Assembly (NCBI RefSeq): GCF_010668395.1
Contig: NZ_WUEY01000004.1
Coordinates: forward strand, 248,001 to 312,000
Length of the DNA: 64,000 nt
DNA from: Martinezella lusitana
GTDB taxonomy: Bacteria; Pseudomonadota; Alphaproteobacteria; Rhizobiales; Rhizobiaceae
Reading direction: 5' to 3'
Shown here: positions 1-10,590 of the stretch, piece by piece
Layout: every line of letters starts with the position of its first letter
Numbering within the stretch: the first letter of the stretch is position 1
The notes under the pieces: model-generated
The model's database searches: none
Seen by the model: only the letters and a program-made list of their open reading frames with translations
Told to the model about the DNA's origin: nothing
Position numbers and translations under genes: made by a program

Positions 1-44
1 AAATGTTCCAGTAAGCCGAACGCATCGGAGCAATCTGAAACGAT

Positions 45-69
45 ATGGCCGCCTTGATAAGGCGGCCAT
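45..69 (-). terminator. Hairpin downstream of glmM
   Basis: A perfect inverted repeat with 11-bp arms (ATGGCCGCCTT and its complement) and a 3-nt loop lies just downstream of the glmM stop codon. It lacks a clear T-run on the minus strand, so it may be a weak terminator or an mRNA-stabilising hairpin. Confidence 0.5.
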
Positions 70-100
70 GAAACAAAACTGTCAGCCAATCCTCGGCCGT

Positions 101-1453
101 TCAGGCCGCCGAACGGACGCTCGAGATCACATCGATCAATCCGCCGACGATGCGCTCGATCTGGCCGCGATCGTCGCCTTCCGCCATGACGCGGATCAGG
201 GGTTCCGTGCCGGACGGGCGGATCACCAGGCGGCCGTTGCGGGCAAGCTCGCTTTCCGCATCGGCGATCGCCTGACGCACCTGGATATCCTCCAGCGGCT
301 TGCCGCCGGAAATGCGGACATTGCGCAACAGCTGCGGCACCGGCTCGAAACGGCGGCAGACCTCGCTGACCGGCCGGCCCGTACGCTTTACAGCGGCAAG
401 GATCTGCAGCGCGGCCACAAGGCCGTCGCCCGTCGTGCCGTAGTCGGACAGGACGATATGACCGGACTGCTCGCCGCCGATATTGTAATTGTGCTGGCGC
501 ATGTGCTCGACGACATAGCGGTCGCCGACGGCCGTGCGGGCAAGCGACATGCCGCGATCTTCCAGGAAGCGCTCCAGGCCGAGATTGGACATGACCGTCG
601 CCACGATGCCGTTGCCGCGCAACGCCTGGCTCTCGGCCCAGCTTTCCGCGATGACCGCCATCAGCTGGTCGCCGTCGATGATCGTGCCGGTCTCGTCGAC
701 GATGATGACGCGGTCGGCGTCGCCATCGAGCGCGATGCCGATATCGGCGCGCACCTCATCGACCTTCTTCTGCAGCGCCACCGGGCTGGTCGAACCGCAG
801 TTGAGATTGATGTTCGTGCCGTTCGGCTCGTTGCCGATGGTCACCACCTCCGCGCCGAGTTCCCAGAGGACGGCCGGAGCAACCTTGTAGGCAGCGCCGT
901 TTGCGCAATCGATGGCGATCCGCAGACCCTGCAATGTGACGTCGCGCGGCAATGTGCGCTTGGCATGTTCGATATAGCGGTCGTGCACGCCGTCGACACG
1001 CTTGGCCCGGCCGATATTTTCCGACTTGGCAAGATGCTCGGACATGTCCCTGTCGAGCATGTCCTCGATCTTCATTTCCAGATCGTCGGACAGCTTGTAG
1101 CCATCCGGGCCGAAAAGCTTGATGCCGTTGTCTTCATAGGGATTGTGCGACGCGGAGATCATGACGCCGATATCGGCGCGCAGCGAGCGCGTCAGCATGG
1201 CGACGGCCGGCGTCGGAATAGGGCCGAGAACGAAGGCGTCGACACCGGCGGCGGTAAAGCCGGCCACGATCGCGTTTTCCAGCATATAGCCGGAAAGGCG
1301 GGTGTCCTTGCCGATCACGACGCGGTGGCGGTGACTGCCTCGATGGAAGATCGTGCCGGCAGCGATACCCACGCGCATGGCAAGATCCGGCGTCATCGGA
1401 TAGATATTCGATTGACCGCGAATCCCGTCCGTTCCGAAATAGCGACGTTTCAT
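101..1453 (-). CDS. glmM: Phosphoglucosamine mutase GlmM
   Basis: Interconverts glucosamine-6-phosphate and glucosamine-1-phosphate, feeding UDP-GlcNAc for peptidoglycan and lipopolysaccharide. The 450-residue protein begins [13 protein letters not shown], as the family does. The active-site loop ISASHNP places the phosphorylated serine at residue 102, the usual position. The Mg-binding DGDADR lies near residue 245, the sugar-binding GEQSGH near 330, and the phosphate-binding RPSGTEP near the C-terminus. I chose the ATG at 1453 over an upstream one because AGGAG sits just before it and the family N-terminus starts there. It lies downstream of ftsH and tilS on the same strand, an order I recall from other rhizobia. 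The 371-bp gap and a terminator after ftsH suggest it has its own promoter. Confidence 0.96.
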   Translation of the reverse strand: MKRRYFGTDGIRGQSNIYPMTPDLAMRVGIAAGTIFHRGSHRHRVVIGKDTRLSGYMLENAIVAGFTAAGVDAFVLGPIPTPAVAMLTRSLRADIGVMISASHNPYEDNGIKLFGPDGYKLSDDLEMKIEDMLDRDMSEHLAKSENIGRAKRVDGVHDRYIEHAKRTLPRDVTLQGLRIAIDCANGAAYKVAPAVLWELGAEVVTIGNEPNGTNINLNCGSTSPVALQKKVDEVRADIGIALDGDADRVIIVDETGTIIDGDQLMAVIAESWAESQALRGNGIVATVMSNLGLERFLEDRGMSLARTAVGDRYVVEHMRQHNYNIGGEQSGHIVLSDYGTTGDGLVAALQILAAVKRTGRPVSEVCRRFEPVPQLLRNVRISGGKPLEDIQVRQAIADAESELARNGRLVIRPSGTEPLIRVMAEGDDRGQIERIVGGLIDVISSVRSAA

Positions 1454-1824
1454 AAGCACTCCTGTCGTTGCTGCATCCTTGCGGAACATGCAGCGGCATC
1501 GAGATCGCCGCTCTCAATCCGGAGACGCTACGAGCATCGATGCTTGTGGCTCATGCCACAGATTGTAAAACTCGGCACTTAAATTACCGAGACCGCCTAT
1601 TACAACGCGTTACCATTAATAAGCACTAAAAAACTGCACCAGGTGGGGATAGGCAATATTCCAATTCACAGCATATGGTGCCCGTATTACTTCCTTCGGC
1701 TACGGCGATTGTATGCTGCCCATGCGATGTCCGGTGCGCCACGCCTGCCATCCCGCAAGCAAAAGGCCGGCTCCCTTTGCAGGTCGCCGGCCTTTTTGTC
1801 TCGATGTTTGAACGTCTCGCGCGG
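1454..1824. other. Intergenic region glmM-ftsH
   Basis: This 371-bp stretch should hold the glmM promoter and the ftsH terminator (1761-1797). The part near 1570-1640 is AT-rich compared with its surroundings. I see no credible gene in it; short open frames here have no recognisable content. Confidence 0.6.
1761..1797 (-). terminator. Rho-independent terminator of ftsH
   Basis: Inverted repeat AAAGGCCGGC ... GCCGGCCTTT with a 12-nt loop region, ending in TTTT when read on the minus strand. It lies about 30 bp after the ftsH stop codon. T-runs on both sides mean it could act in both directions. Confidence 0.75.
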
Positions 1825-3768
<1,944 letters not shown>

Positions 3769-3823
3769 CGAACTCCCCAGCACTGAAACTTCCGCCGTCG
3801 AACGGCGGCATTACTTGATCCCT

Positions 3824-3852
3824 AACATAGGGTTGCGCCAAGCCCTTGCCAA
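3824..3852 (-). promoter_or_regulatory. Putative housekeeping promoter of ftsH
   Basis: Read on the minus strand: TTGGCA, a 17-bp spacer, then TATGTT. Transcription would begin near 3817, giving a leader of about 50 nt. This leader contains a perfect 7-bp hairpin (CCGCCGT/ACGGCGG, 3792-3808) just upstream of the ribosome-binding site. Confidence 0.55.
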
Positions 3853-3883
3853 GGCAAACCGCATCGCCGCATGTCTTTTCCGT

Positions 3884-5215
3884 CTATAGGGCCGAAAACG
3901 GGCGCCGCCTATAGGCTTCACGTCCAAAAGCGATCGAAAGACGATCTGCGAATGTGAGGTCAAATCGTGTCAAAAAGCGGTCGAACGGCGCAAGATAAGG
4001 CACGACCGCGACCGATACCGGCTTTGCCCCCTCTGCCGTCACGATCAGCGGCATCGCTGCCCGAGCGCGCTGCACCGCCCCTTTCGGCAGATTCGGCGGA
4101 AAAGCTGTGGCATTTTCCGCTCCGGAGGGATGCACGCTAAGCGGCAGCCGTCCTGAATTGCTGATCTCGAAACGGCCGTCCCAGTTGCCTTTTGCGCCCG
4201 GGGGGATCGATATCGGCCCGATGTTGCGGCTTTCCCGCATGAGATAAAGCGCATCGCGGCGCAGATCGAAGACCACGCCGCCAACCGTGCGGCGACCGGA
4301 ATTGGCGCCATTCACAAATTCGAGAACACGCTCCATCTGCGCGCGCCCAGGCGCGTAAGCCTTGCCGCCGAAGACGGCCGCAAGGCGGGACAACGCATAG
4401 GCAACGACCGCTTTGTCAGCCGAAAGGCCGGATCGCTCGACAAGACAAAGCGCATTCGCATGGATGGTGACGTGGGCATCAAGCCATGCGGCTGCCCTGC
4501 TGGAAAGGGCGATACGATTGACGCCGTCATCCGCGGGCATCGCCCTCGCCTGTTCCTGTGCGAGATCCATGCGCGTCCGGACGCGCTCATACGTCACGTC
4601 TTCATTGCTGGGATCGTCGAGCCAGGAAATGCCACGCGCTTCGAGATAGGCTCTGATATCCATCCGCCGGCAGGATAGAAACGGCCTGGCGATCCAGATA
4701 CGCCGGTCAAACAGCACCTCGTCGGCGATGCCGGTACGGGCGCTGTCCTCATCGTCCGGCCGGCGCTTGCCGCGCATCAGCAGCGTCTCGCGCTGGTCGT
4801 CCATCGTGTGGGCGGTGACGATCAGATCGGCGGAAATCTCATCGGCGAGATCGGCAAGCAGACCATAGCGCGCCTCGCGCGCCGCAGCCATGATACCGGT
4901 CTTCGGCTTCTCGCCTTCCCAGCGACGGACGAAATGGGAAATGCCGCGCGAGGCGCAGAGTGCGGCGACCTCTCGCGCTTCTTCTGCCGCTTCAGCCCGC
5001 AAGCCATGATCTATCGTCGCGGCGGCAAGGGTAACATCTTCGTGAGGATCGGTTTTCAGCCGTTCGGCCAGGGCAATCAGAAGCCCGGTGGAATCGCTGC
5101 CGCCCGAAACGGCGACCAGAATATGCGCAGGCTTCGATAGAGAATGAAGAAAATCAGTTGCGGCATCTTCAGGCGTGAGAGCTGCGGCGCCGCCGATCAC
5201 AGCATCAGCAGACAT
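3884..5215 (-). CDS. tilS: tRNA(Ile)-lysidine synthase TilS
   Basis: Adds lysine to C34 of tRNA-Ile(CAU), so that AUA is read as isoleucine; essential in most bacteria. The PP-loop ATP-pyrophosphatase motif SGGSDST is at residues 36-42, and the N-terminal domain continues with the family's HTMDDQRET region (LIVTAHTMDDQ). The 443-residue length fits the long form with C-terminal domains, which diverge strongly in alphaproteobacteria. The start ATG lies 5 bp after the cpoB stop codon, so the two are co-transcribed. A promoter-bearing 115-bp gap separates it from ftsH downstream. Confidence 0.93.
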   Translation of the reverse strand: MSADAVIGGAAALTPEDAATDFLHSLSKPAHILVAVSGGSDSTGLLIALAERLKTDPHEDVTLAAATIDHGLRAEAAEEAREVAALCASRGISHFVRRWEGEKPKTGIMAAAREARYGLLADLADEISADLIVTAHTMDDQRETLLMRGKRRPDDEDSARTGIADEVLFDRRIWIARPFLSCRRMDIRAYLEARGISWLDDPSNEDVTYERVRTRMDLAQEQARAMPADDGVNRIALSSRAAAWLDAHVTIHANALCLVERSGLSADKAVVAYALSRLAAVFGGKAYAPGRAQMERVLEFVNGANSGRRTVGGVVFDLRRDALYLMRESRNIGPISIPPGAKGNWDGRFEISNSGRLPLSVHPSGAENATAFPPNLPKGAVQRARAAMPLIVTAEGAKPVSVAVVPYLAPFDRFLTRFDLTFADRLSIAFGREAYRRRPFSAL

Positions 5216-5220
5216 GGCAA

Positions 5221-6234
5221 TCAGCAGGCAAGCCGCTTCTCTTCGCTGGCAACCTTGCCGGTCACGGCCTTGGAAGCCTTGGGATAACGCTTGGTCACTT
5301 CGCGAAGGGTGGCGCAGGCCGTATCCTTGTTATCAAGCGCCGCAAGCGACATGCCGAGCTTCAAGAGCATTTCCGGCGCCTTTTCGGAACCGCTATACTT
5401 CTGATGCGCGTTCAGAAATGTCTTGGCGGCATCATTGTACTTTCCCTGCGAGTAAAGGGCCTCGCCGAGCCAGAAATTCGCGTCAGCAGCCCGCGCGCTG
5501 CTCGGATAGCTTTCGATATACTGGCGGAACTCCTGTTCGGCGACACTATAGTCGCCGGACAGGACGTGGCCATAGGCAGCCTTGTACTGGTCGCTCTCGT
5601 TGCCGAGCGAAGCGGTCTGCGTGCTGGAGCCGGCACTCGGCGCAGCACCCGAACCATTGCTGGCCCCCGACATCGACGAGCCAAGCTGGTTTCCGCTCTG
5701 GTCGAACTGGATGGAGCCGAGCTGGCTCGGCGGCTTGCCGCCGCCGCTCCCCTGCTGGGAAGCGACATCGTTATTCTGCGAATCGCCGATGACGCCGGCA
5801 ATATCATCCTGCTGGCCGCCGGAGCTCTGCGCCGGAGCATCGGCCTCGCTCTTCTTCATCGTCGCCCCGGCTGCGGGTGCGCTGCCGCCGCGCTTTTCAA
5901 GCTGCTGGAAGCGGAATTCGTTGTCTTCCTGCGTCTTGCGGATCTGTTCCTGCATCTGCAGCAGCTGATAGCTCATTTCCTCGACGCGGCCGTTCAGCTG
6001 GCGCATCTGGTCTTCGAGCTGCTGCAGGCGAACTTCGGCGTCGCTGTTTTGAACTTTGACGACGGGTGCCTGACCGTATTGTGCTTGTCTCTGATCCGCA
6101 TTGTTTTGAGCCGGCTGCGCGGAAGCATCGCGGCCCCCGAGGTGCATTCCAAACAGCGACAAGGCAGAAGCATCGCGCTCACTACCAGCAAAGGCAGCGA
6201 GACAAAGCATGCTCGCCACGACAAGTTTTCTCAT
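5221..6234 (-). CDS. cpoB: Cell division coordinator CpoB / Tol-Pal protein YbgF
   Basis: Periplasmic protein that in E. coli coordinates peptidoglycan synthesis with Tol-Pal-driven outer-membrane constriction. A signal peptide (MRKLVVASMLCLAAFAGS...) is followed by a coiled-coil trimerisation region at about residues 55-115, a Gly/Ser/Gln-rich linker, and C-terminal TPR repeats (about 215-335) including ANFWLGEALYSQGKYNDAAKTF. The 337-residue length is typical. It follows pal on the same strand but is separated by 160 bp containing a terminator, so it may have its own promoter or depend on readthrough. tilS starts 5 bp downstream. Confidence 0.9.
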   Translation of the reverse strand: MRKLVVASMLCLAAFAGSERDASALSLFGMHLGGRDASAQPAQNNADQRQAQYGQAPVVKVQNSDAEVRLQQLEDQMRQLNGRVEEMSYQLLQMQEQIRKTQEDNEFRFQQLEKRGGSAPAAGATMKKSEADAPAQSSGGQQDDIAGVIGDSQNNDVASQQGSGGGKPPSQLGSIQFDQSGNQLGSSMSGASNGSGAAPSAGSSTQTASLGNESDQYKAAYGHVLSGDYSVAEQEFRQYIESYPSSARAADANFWLGEALYSQGKYNDAAKTFLNAHQKYSGSEKAPEMLLKLGMSLAALDNKDTACATLREVTKRYPKASKAVTGKVASEEKRLAC

Positions 6235-6335
6235 ATGGATCGTCCTGTCTCATTGATTCTTCGGGCCAGGGGGCTCGAACAGGAGATTTTTACAATTGCT
6301 CTCAAAAAGCAACGGAGTTCGGCCAAAGTGTGGTC

Positions 6336-6367
6336 AAAAAAGTAAAGGCGACCATGTGGCCGCCTTT
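6336..6367 (-). terminator. Rho-independent terminator after pal
   Basis: The stem AAAGGCG-ACCA/TGGC-CGCCTTT is followed by ACTTTTTT on the minus strand, about 28 bp after the pal stop codon. Probably ends most of the tol-pal transcript before cpoB. Confidence 0.75.
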
Positions 6368-6394
6368 ATACATCTCGACCGGCCGTTTGACCTA

Positions 6395-6928
6395 TCAGGA
6401 GCCGGCGCCGTTGAGCACGGTGACGGCGCGACGGTTCTGCGACCAGCAGGAAATATCGTCGCAGGTGGCAACCGGACGTTCCTTGCCGTAGGAGATCGTC
6501 TTCATGCGCTTGGCCGGAACACCGCGCGAAGCGAGATAGTCCTTGGCCGCAGCCGCACGGCGGGCACCGAGAGCCAGGTTGTACTCGCGCGTACCGCGTT
6601 CGTCGGCATGGCCTTCGACGGTGATCGCGTAGTTCGGATAGCGGGCGAGCCACTGCGCCTGACGATCGAGCGTCTGGGCGGCATCGGCGCGGATCGAGGT
6701 GCTGTCCGTGTCGAAGAAGATGCGGTCGCCGACATTGACCGTGAAATCCTGCGGCGAACCAGGAGCAGCATTGCCGGCACCGTTCAGGCCAAGACCGTTG
6801 GCATCGTTCGGCAGACCCTTCTTGGAGGCGCAGCCGGCCAACGAAAGGCCAACGAAAAGCGCGATCATGATCGGGTTGCGGGCAAGGTTCTGCATGTGGC
6901 CAACGGCCGGGGTTGCGATGCGGCTCAT
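6395..6928 (-). CDS. pal: Peptidoglycan-associated lipoprotein Pal
   Basis: Outer-membrane lipoprotein that binds diaminopimelate in peptidoglycan and is relocated by TolB/TolA during division. The N-terminus has a hydrophobic signal ending in the lipobox LAGC (Cys at about residue 32). The OmpA-like domain follows, with VGDRIFFDTDS, the signature VEGHADERGTREYNLALGARRA, and NRRAVTVL at the end. The start at 6928 is supported by AAGGAG nine bases upstream; a second Met (MQNLAR) 11 residues in is possible. The upstream gap from tolB holds a TTAACCAT site and a palindrome, so pal may have a second, cell-cycle-linked promoter. Confidence 0.95.
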   Translation of the reverse strand: MSRIATPAVGHMQNLARNPIMIALFVGLSLAGCASKKGLPNDANGLGLNGAGNAAPGSPQDFTVNVGDRIFFDTDSTSIRADAAQTLDRQAQWLARYPNYAITVEGHADERGTREYNLALGARRAAAAKDYLASRGVPAKRMKTISYGKERPVATCDDISCWSQNRRAVTVLNGAGS

Positions 6929-6969
6929 GGCCGGTCTCTCCTTAAGTCTCTATCAGGGTTGCCAGACTG

Positions 6970-6985
6970 TAACCGAATTCGGTTA
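6970..6985. promoter_or_regulatory. Perfect 16-bp palindrome upstream of pal
   Basis: TAACCGAATTCGGTTA is a perfect palindrome about 42 bp upstream of the pal start, next to the TTAACCAT element. It could bind a dimeric regulator. No binding protein can be named from sequence. Confidence 0.35.
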
Positions 6986-7002
6986 ATCCGATTCCAACAA
7001 GT

Positions 7003-7010
7003 ATGGTTAA
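7003..7010 (-). promoter_or_regulatory. CtrA-type half site TTAACCAT upstream of pal
   Basis: TTAACCAT on the minus strand, 75 bp upstream of the pal start and in the tolB-pal gap, equals the 8-bp half-site consensus known for CtrA in alphaproteobacteria. A second TTAACC follows at 6981-6986 within the palindrome. Binding is inferred only. Confidence 0.4.
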
Positions 7011-7080
7011 TAATGTCCTAAAATTGTCGCGAAACGGTCAACTCACAGGACTTTGCGGCGATAAAGTGGCAAGTGCCGAA

Positions 7081-8385
7081 CTACTCGAGAAGCGGCGACC
7101 ATGCCGGGTCGGAAGCGAAGCCCGGGGTCGGGATCTTCTGCTCGTTGTAGCCGGTCAGATCGATGGAGTAGAGCTGCGGGCCGCCTGCACCGGCCGGCTG
7201 GCGGAAGAACATGATGACGCGGCCGTTCGGCGCCCAGGTCGGGCCTTCGTTGTGGAAGCCCGTGGTCAGCAGGCGCTCGCCCGAACCGTCCGTCTTCATG
7301 ACGCCGATGGAGAAGCTTCCGCCGGACTGCTTGGTGAAGGCGATGAGATCGCCGCGCGGCGACCAGACCGGCGTCGAATACGAACCGTCGCCGAAGGAAA
7401 TGCGGCGCTGGTTGGAGCCATCGGCGCCCATCACGTAGATCTGCGGCTTCCCGCCGCGGTCGCTTTCGAAGGCGATCTGCGTGCCGTCGGGCGAATAGGA
7501 CGGCGAGGTGTCGATGGCGGCCGTGGAGGTCAGGCGCGTCGTGGTGCGCGAGCGCAGGTCCATCGTATAGATGTTGGCGTTGCCTTCCTGCTGCAGGCTC
7601 ATGATGACACGCTGGCCATCTGGCGAGAAGCGCGGCGAGAAGGTCATGCCGGGGAAATTGCCGACCAGTTCGCGCTGGCCCGTCTGCAGCTGCAGCAGGT
7701 AAACGCGCGGCTGCTGGTTGGCGAAGGACATGTAGGTCACTTCCTGCCGGTTGGGCGAGAAGCGCGGCGTCAGCACGAGATCGCTGCCGTCGGTCAGCAT
7801 GCGCACGTTGGCGCCGTCTTGGTCCATGATGCCGAGCTGCGTCTTGCGGGCCGTCTTCGGGCCGCTTTCCGCAACGAAGACGACGCGCGTGTCGAAGTAG
7901 CCCTTCTCGCCGGTGATCTTCTGGTAGATCGCATCGGCGATGATATGGGCGACGCGGCGCCAGTTGTCCGGCTGGGCAAAGAACTGCTGGCCGATCATCT
8001 GGCTGTTGCCGAACGTGTCCCACAGGCGGAATTCGGCGCGAAGGCGGCCGCCTTCCTGCGTCACGCGGCCGGTCACCAGCGCCTGCGCGTTGATCGACGT
8101 CCAGTCCTGGAAGCGCGGGGTCGAATCCGGATTGGTGATCTTCTCGATGAAGGCCTGCTTGTTGATCGGCGCGAACAGGCCGGAACGCTGCAGGTCGGCG
8201 GCGATCACGCCCGAAATCTGCTGGCCGAGCGTATCATTCGACAGAAGGTCGGTGATAGCGATCGGCATGGGCTGGACATTGCCCTTGTTGATGTTGAGCT
8301 CGACCACGGCATAGGCCGGAGTTGCGAGAACTGCCGTCAGGCCTGCCAGCACCAGCAGGAGACGAACGAGGGAGTTTCTGATCAT
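7081..8385 (-). CDS. tolB: Tol-Pal system beta-propeller protein TolB
   Basis: Periplasmic protein linking TolA to Pal. A signal peptide ([26 protein letters not shown]) is followed by the N-terminal TolB domain and a six-bladed propeller with repeats such as [23 protein letters not shown] and [11 protein letters not shown]. Length 434 residues is typical. I prefer the start at 8385, which begins exactly at the signal peptide. Another ATG at 8406 would add seven residues. The end [10 protein letters not shown] is family-like. It lies 28 bp after the small TolA-like gene, in the same operon. Confidence 0.95.
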   Translation of the reverse strand: MIRNSLVRLLLVLAGLTAVLATPAYAVVELNINKGNVQPMPIAITDLLSNDTLGQQISGVIAADLQRSGLFAPINKQAFIEKITNPDSTPRFQDWTSINAQALVTGRVTQEGGRLRAEFRLWDTFGNSQMIGQQFFAQPDNWRRVAHIIADAIYQKITGEKGYFDTRVVFVAESGPKTARKTQLGIMDQDGANVRMLTDGSDLVLTPRFSPNRQEVTYMSFANQQPRVYLLQLQTGQRELVGNFPGMTFSPRFSPDGQRVIMSLQQEGNANIYTMDLRSRTTTRLTSTAAIDTSPSYSPDGTQIAFESDRGGKPQIYVMGADGSNQRRISFGDGSYSTPVWSPRGDLIAFTKQSGGSFSIGVMKTDGSGERLLTTGFHNEGPTWAPNGRVIMFFRQPAGAGGPQLYSIDLTGYNEQKIPTPGFASDPAWSPLLE

Positions 8386-8413
8386 ATGTGCCAAGCCTTT
8401 CAGCATTAATTCG

Positions 8414-8830
8414 TCAGATAGCCGGTTCGAAGTTGATGGTGACTTCTTTCCAGTCGTCATATTGATCTATTGGCAGATTATTGAACGGGGCAGCCCGGAG
8501 CACGGCTCGCATCGCAGCTGCCGCCATGGCTTGCTGCGTCCCCTTGGGGCCGCCGGTCACGGTAACCTTCGGCTCGCCCACAATCTTTCCGCTTCGGCTG
8601 AGCCTGAGATGCACCCGGACGCGGACATCTTTCGCTCCCTCCATGCCCGGAGGTATGTTCCAGTTCTTGGCGACGTCCTCGCGCAGGCGGCCACCGGCCG
8701 AATTTCCAGGCTGCTGCGTAGCGCTTGCAGCCCGCACTGACGCGGAACCAGCCAACATCATCCCGAAGGCCACAAGCAGGCTCAGGCCGATACGGGGACA
8801 GTGGTTCGTCGAAAGCTGCATTCCCCGCAT
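8414..8830 (-). CDS. Small secreted TolA C-terminal-domain (TonB_2-like) protein
   Basis: A 138-residue protein with a signal peptide (residues about 12-36, ending in SASVRAAS) followed only by a TolA/TonB-like C-terminal domain. From residue 55 ([12 protein letters not shown]...) it aligns without gaps to TolA residues 323-381, with 38 of 59 identical by hand count. It lacks TolA's N-terminal anchor and long Pro/Lys-rich stalk, so it should be free in the periplasm. The ATG overlaps the tolA stop codon (TGATG), so translation is probably coupled. Such a protein could compete with TolA for TolB/Pal or extend the complex. No function is established here. Confidence 0.85.
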   Translation of the reverse strand: MRGMQLSTNHCPRIGLSLLVAFGMMLAGSASVRAASATQQPGNSAGGRLREDVAKNWNIPPGMEGAKDVRVRVHLRLSRSGKIVGEPKVTVTGGPKGTQQAMAAAAMRAVLRAAPFNNLPIDQYDDWKEVTINFEPAI

Positions 8831-10092
8831 CACAGCCCCAAGTCTCTGGGATCGAAGTTCAGCACCAGCTCGTTCCAGCCGTCCGCGCCATCATATTTGT
8901 CCGGTGGCAACAATCCTCCGGCATTCACTTCCTTTTGCAAATCGGGACGGCTTTTCAGCACCGCACGCTCTGCCGCGCCCCTTAGCGCTTGCTGCGTTGT
9001 AGCCGGGCCGCCGCTGACGGAGACTTCCGGCTCGCCGACAATCTGGCCTGACTTATCGAGACGAACATGAACCTTAATAGTGACATCGCTTGCCCCTTCC
9101 ATCCCGGGGATGACATTCCAGTTCTTACCAATCAGATCGCGCAAACCGTCCTTCTGGCTCTGGCTGAGCTTGCCGCCGCCAAGCGATCTCATGCCGCCGG
9201 GCGAAGCGACCGGCGTATCGGCGCCTGCTGAAGCCTGCTGCGAGGAGCGCTTCGCGCCGCCCTTCGACGACGTGTTGTTCAGAACATTGGCGATCTCGTC
9301 GGCAAGACCATCGTCCAGACCCTTGTTGGGCCCTTTCGGAGTGTCGCGTTTCTTGTCAGCGTCCTTCTTGCCATCATCGGGCGATGTGGTCTTACTCGTG
9401 CTCTGCGTCGTCGTCTTGTCCGTCGGCTTGGCGTCGGCCACCTTCACGTCCGGCTTCGGCGTCGGCTTGACGTCGGGCTTCTGCTCCACGGTCTTCGGCG
9501 GCGTCGGCTGCGGCTTCACATCCGGCACGGGAACATTGTTCGGCACCGGAATTTCAGCCTGTTGCGTAGGCTGTTCGGTCGGTGGCGGGGTCGGCGTTGC
9601 GTCGGCCTTCGGCGTCGGCGGTGGCGGCGTGGGATCGGTCTTCGGCGGGGTCGGCGTCACATCCGGCTTCTGCTGCGGAACGGCGGCCACTTCCTTCGGC
9701 GCGGCCTCCGTTTCCTTCTGCTCGATCGTCTTGACGTCATTCGGCCGAGGATCGTTCTGCGGAACGGGCACATCGACCTTCTTCGGCGCTAGCGCTGCCG
9801 TATCGCTCTCCGGCCGCTGGGTCGGCACGACCGGGTTCTTGATATCGACGTTGTTCTCGCCGACGTTCTGAGCATTGGCGACCTGGTCCTGCTTCGTGGT
9901 CTGCTTGCGCGAGACGTGATCCGTCACCGGCGCCTTCTTCTCGCCCTGCTGGAGCTGATCCGCCTGCACGATATCGACATCCATCGCCGTGCTTTCCGGC
10001 GTCTCAAGCGGCGCCGGCGCACTCAGCGTCACCATGGCGCCGATCAGCACCAGGATGTGAAAGACAGCAGATGTAGCAAGACTGCGCTTCAT
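8830..10092 (-). CDS. tolA: Cell envelope protein TolA
   Basis: Inner-membrane protein that transmits TolQR proton-motive energy to TolB/Pal. The 420-residue protein has an N-terminal membrane anchor (about residues 7-26), then a long low-complexity stalk (about 40-270) rich in Pro, Lys, Thr and Asp. The C-terminal TonB/TolA-like domain (about 305-420) contains KNWNVIPGMEGA and GQIVGEPEVSVSGG. The stalk is of the extended Pro/Lys type rather than the Ala-rich helix of E. coli. It starts 9 bp after tolR and overlaps the next gene by one base. Confidence 0.9.
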   Translation of the reverse strand: MKRSLATSAVFHILVLIGAMVTLSAPAPLETPESTAMDVDIVQADQLQQGEKKAPVTDHVSRKQTTKQDQVANAQNVGENNVDIKNPVVPTQRPESDTAALAPKKVDVPVPQNDPRPNDVKTIEQKETEAAPKEVAAVPQQKPDVTPTPPKTDPTPPPPTPKADATPTPPPTEQPTQQAEIPVPNNVPVPDVKPQPTPPKTVEQKPDVKPTPKPDVKVADAKPTDKTTTQSTSKTTSPDDGKKDADKKRDTPKGPNKGLDDGLADEIANVLNNTSSKGGAKRSSQQASAGADTPVASPGGMRSLGGGKLSQSQKDGLRDLIGKNWNVIPGMEGASDVTIKVHVRLDKSGQIVGEPEVSVSGGPATTQQALRGAAERAVLKSRPDLQKEVNAGGLLPPDKYDGADGWNELVLNFDPRDLGL

Positions 10093-10101
10093 GTCGGTTC
10101 G

Positions 10102-10563
10102 TCAGTGATCCGTTGTCTGCTGCTGCGTGACCAGACCGATGTTCTTGTAACCGGCCTCCTGGATGCGCGACATGACGTCGGCGATCACGCCGTAAGGCGC
10201 CTTGCCGTCGCCACGCACGAAAATGCGCTCGTTATAGCCAGTGGTCGCGATCGCCTGCAGCTTCGCGGCGATTTCGGCGACGTCGATCTGCGTTTCCTGC
10301 AGGAACACCTGGCCATCGGCCTTGATCGAAATGGTGATGGGCTGGGTCTGGGCGTTGAGCGCGCCTGCCTGCGTCTGCGGCAGATCGATCGGAACACCCG
10401 ACGTCATCATCGGCGCCGCCACCATGAAGATGATCAGCAGCACGAGCATGACGTCGACCAGCGGCGTCACGTTGATATCGGCGATCGGGCCGCCCCGGCC
10501 TCCGCCGCGACGACCGCCCCGGCGGCCACCGCCGCCACCCTTGCCTCCAACAGACATTGCCAT
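10102..10563 (-). CDS. tolR: Proton-channel subunit TolR (ExbD family)
   Basis: Single-span inner-membrane protein forming the proton channel with TolQ. A Gly/Arg-rich cytoplasmic N-terminus (residues 5-26) precedes PIADINVTPLVDVMLVLLIIFMV, where Asp37 is the conserved proton-carrying residue of ExbD/TolR. A periplasmic domain follows, ending QEAGYKNIGLVTQ. The start at 10563 has GGAG eight bases upstream; the ATG two codons later is an alternative. It is 27 bp after tolQ. Confidence 0.95.
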   Translation of the reverse strand: MAMSVGGKGGGGGRRGGRRGGGRGGPIADINVTPLVDVMLVLLIIFMVAAPMMTSGVPIDLPQTQAGALNAQTQPITISIKADGQVFLQETQIDVAEIAAKLQAIATTGYNERIFVRGDGKAPYGVIADVMSRIQEAGYKNIGLVTQQQTTDH

Positions 10564-10590
10564 ATGAACTACTCCGGTTCTGTCCGCTAC

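Noticed and set aside
68..1582. Long plus-strand frame opposite glmM
   Set aside because: It mirrors the codon structure of glmM, which has every family motif. High GC creates long antisense frames throughout the window.
9080..9871. Plus-strand low-complexity protein opposite tolA
   Set aside because: It arises from the repetitive Pro/Lys codons of the TolA stalk read in antisense; no independent evidence.
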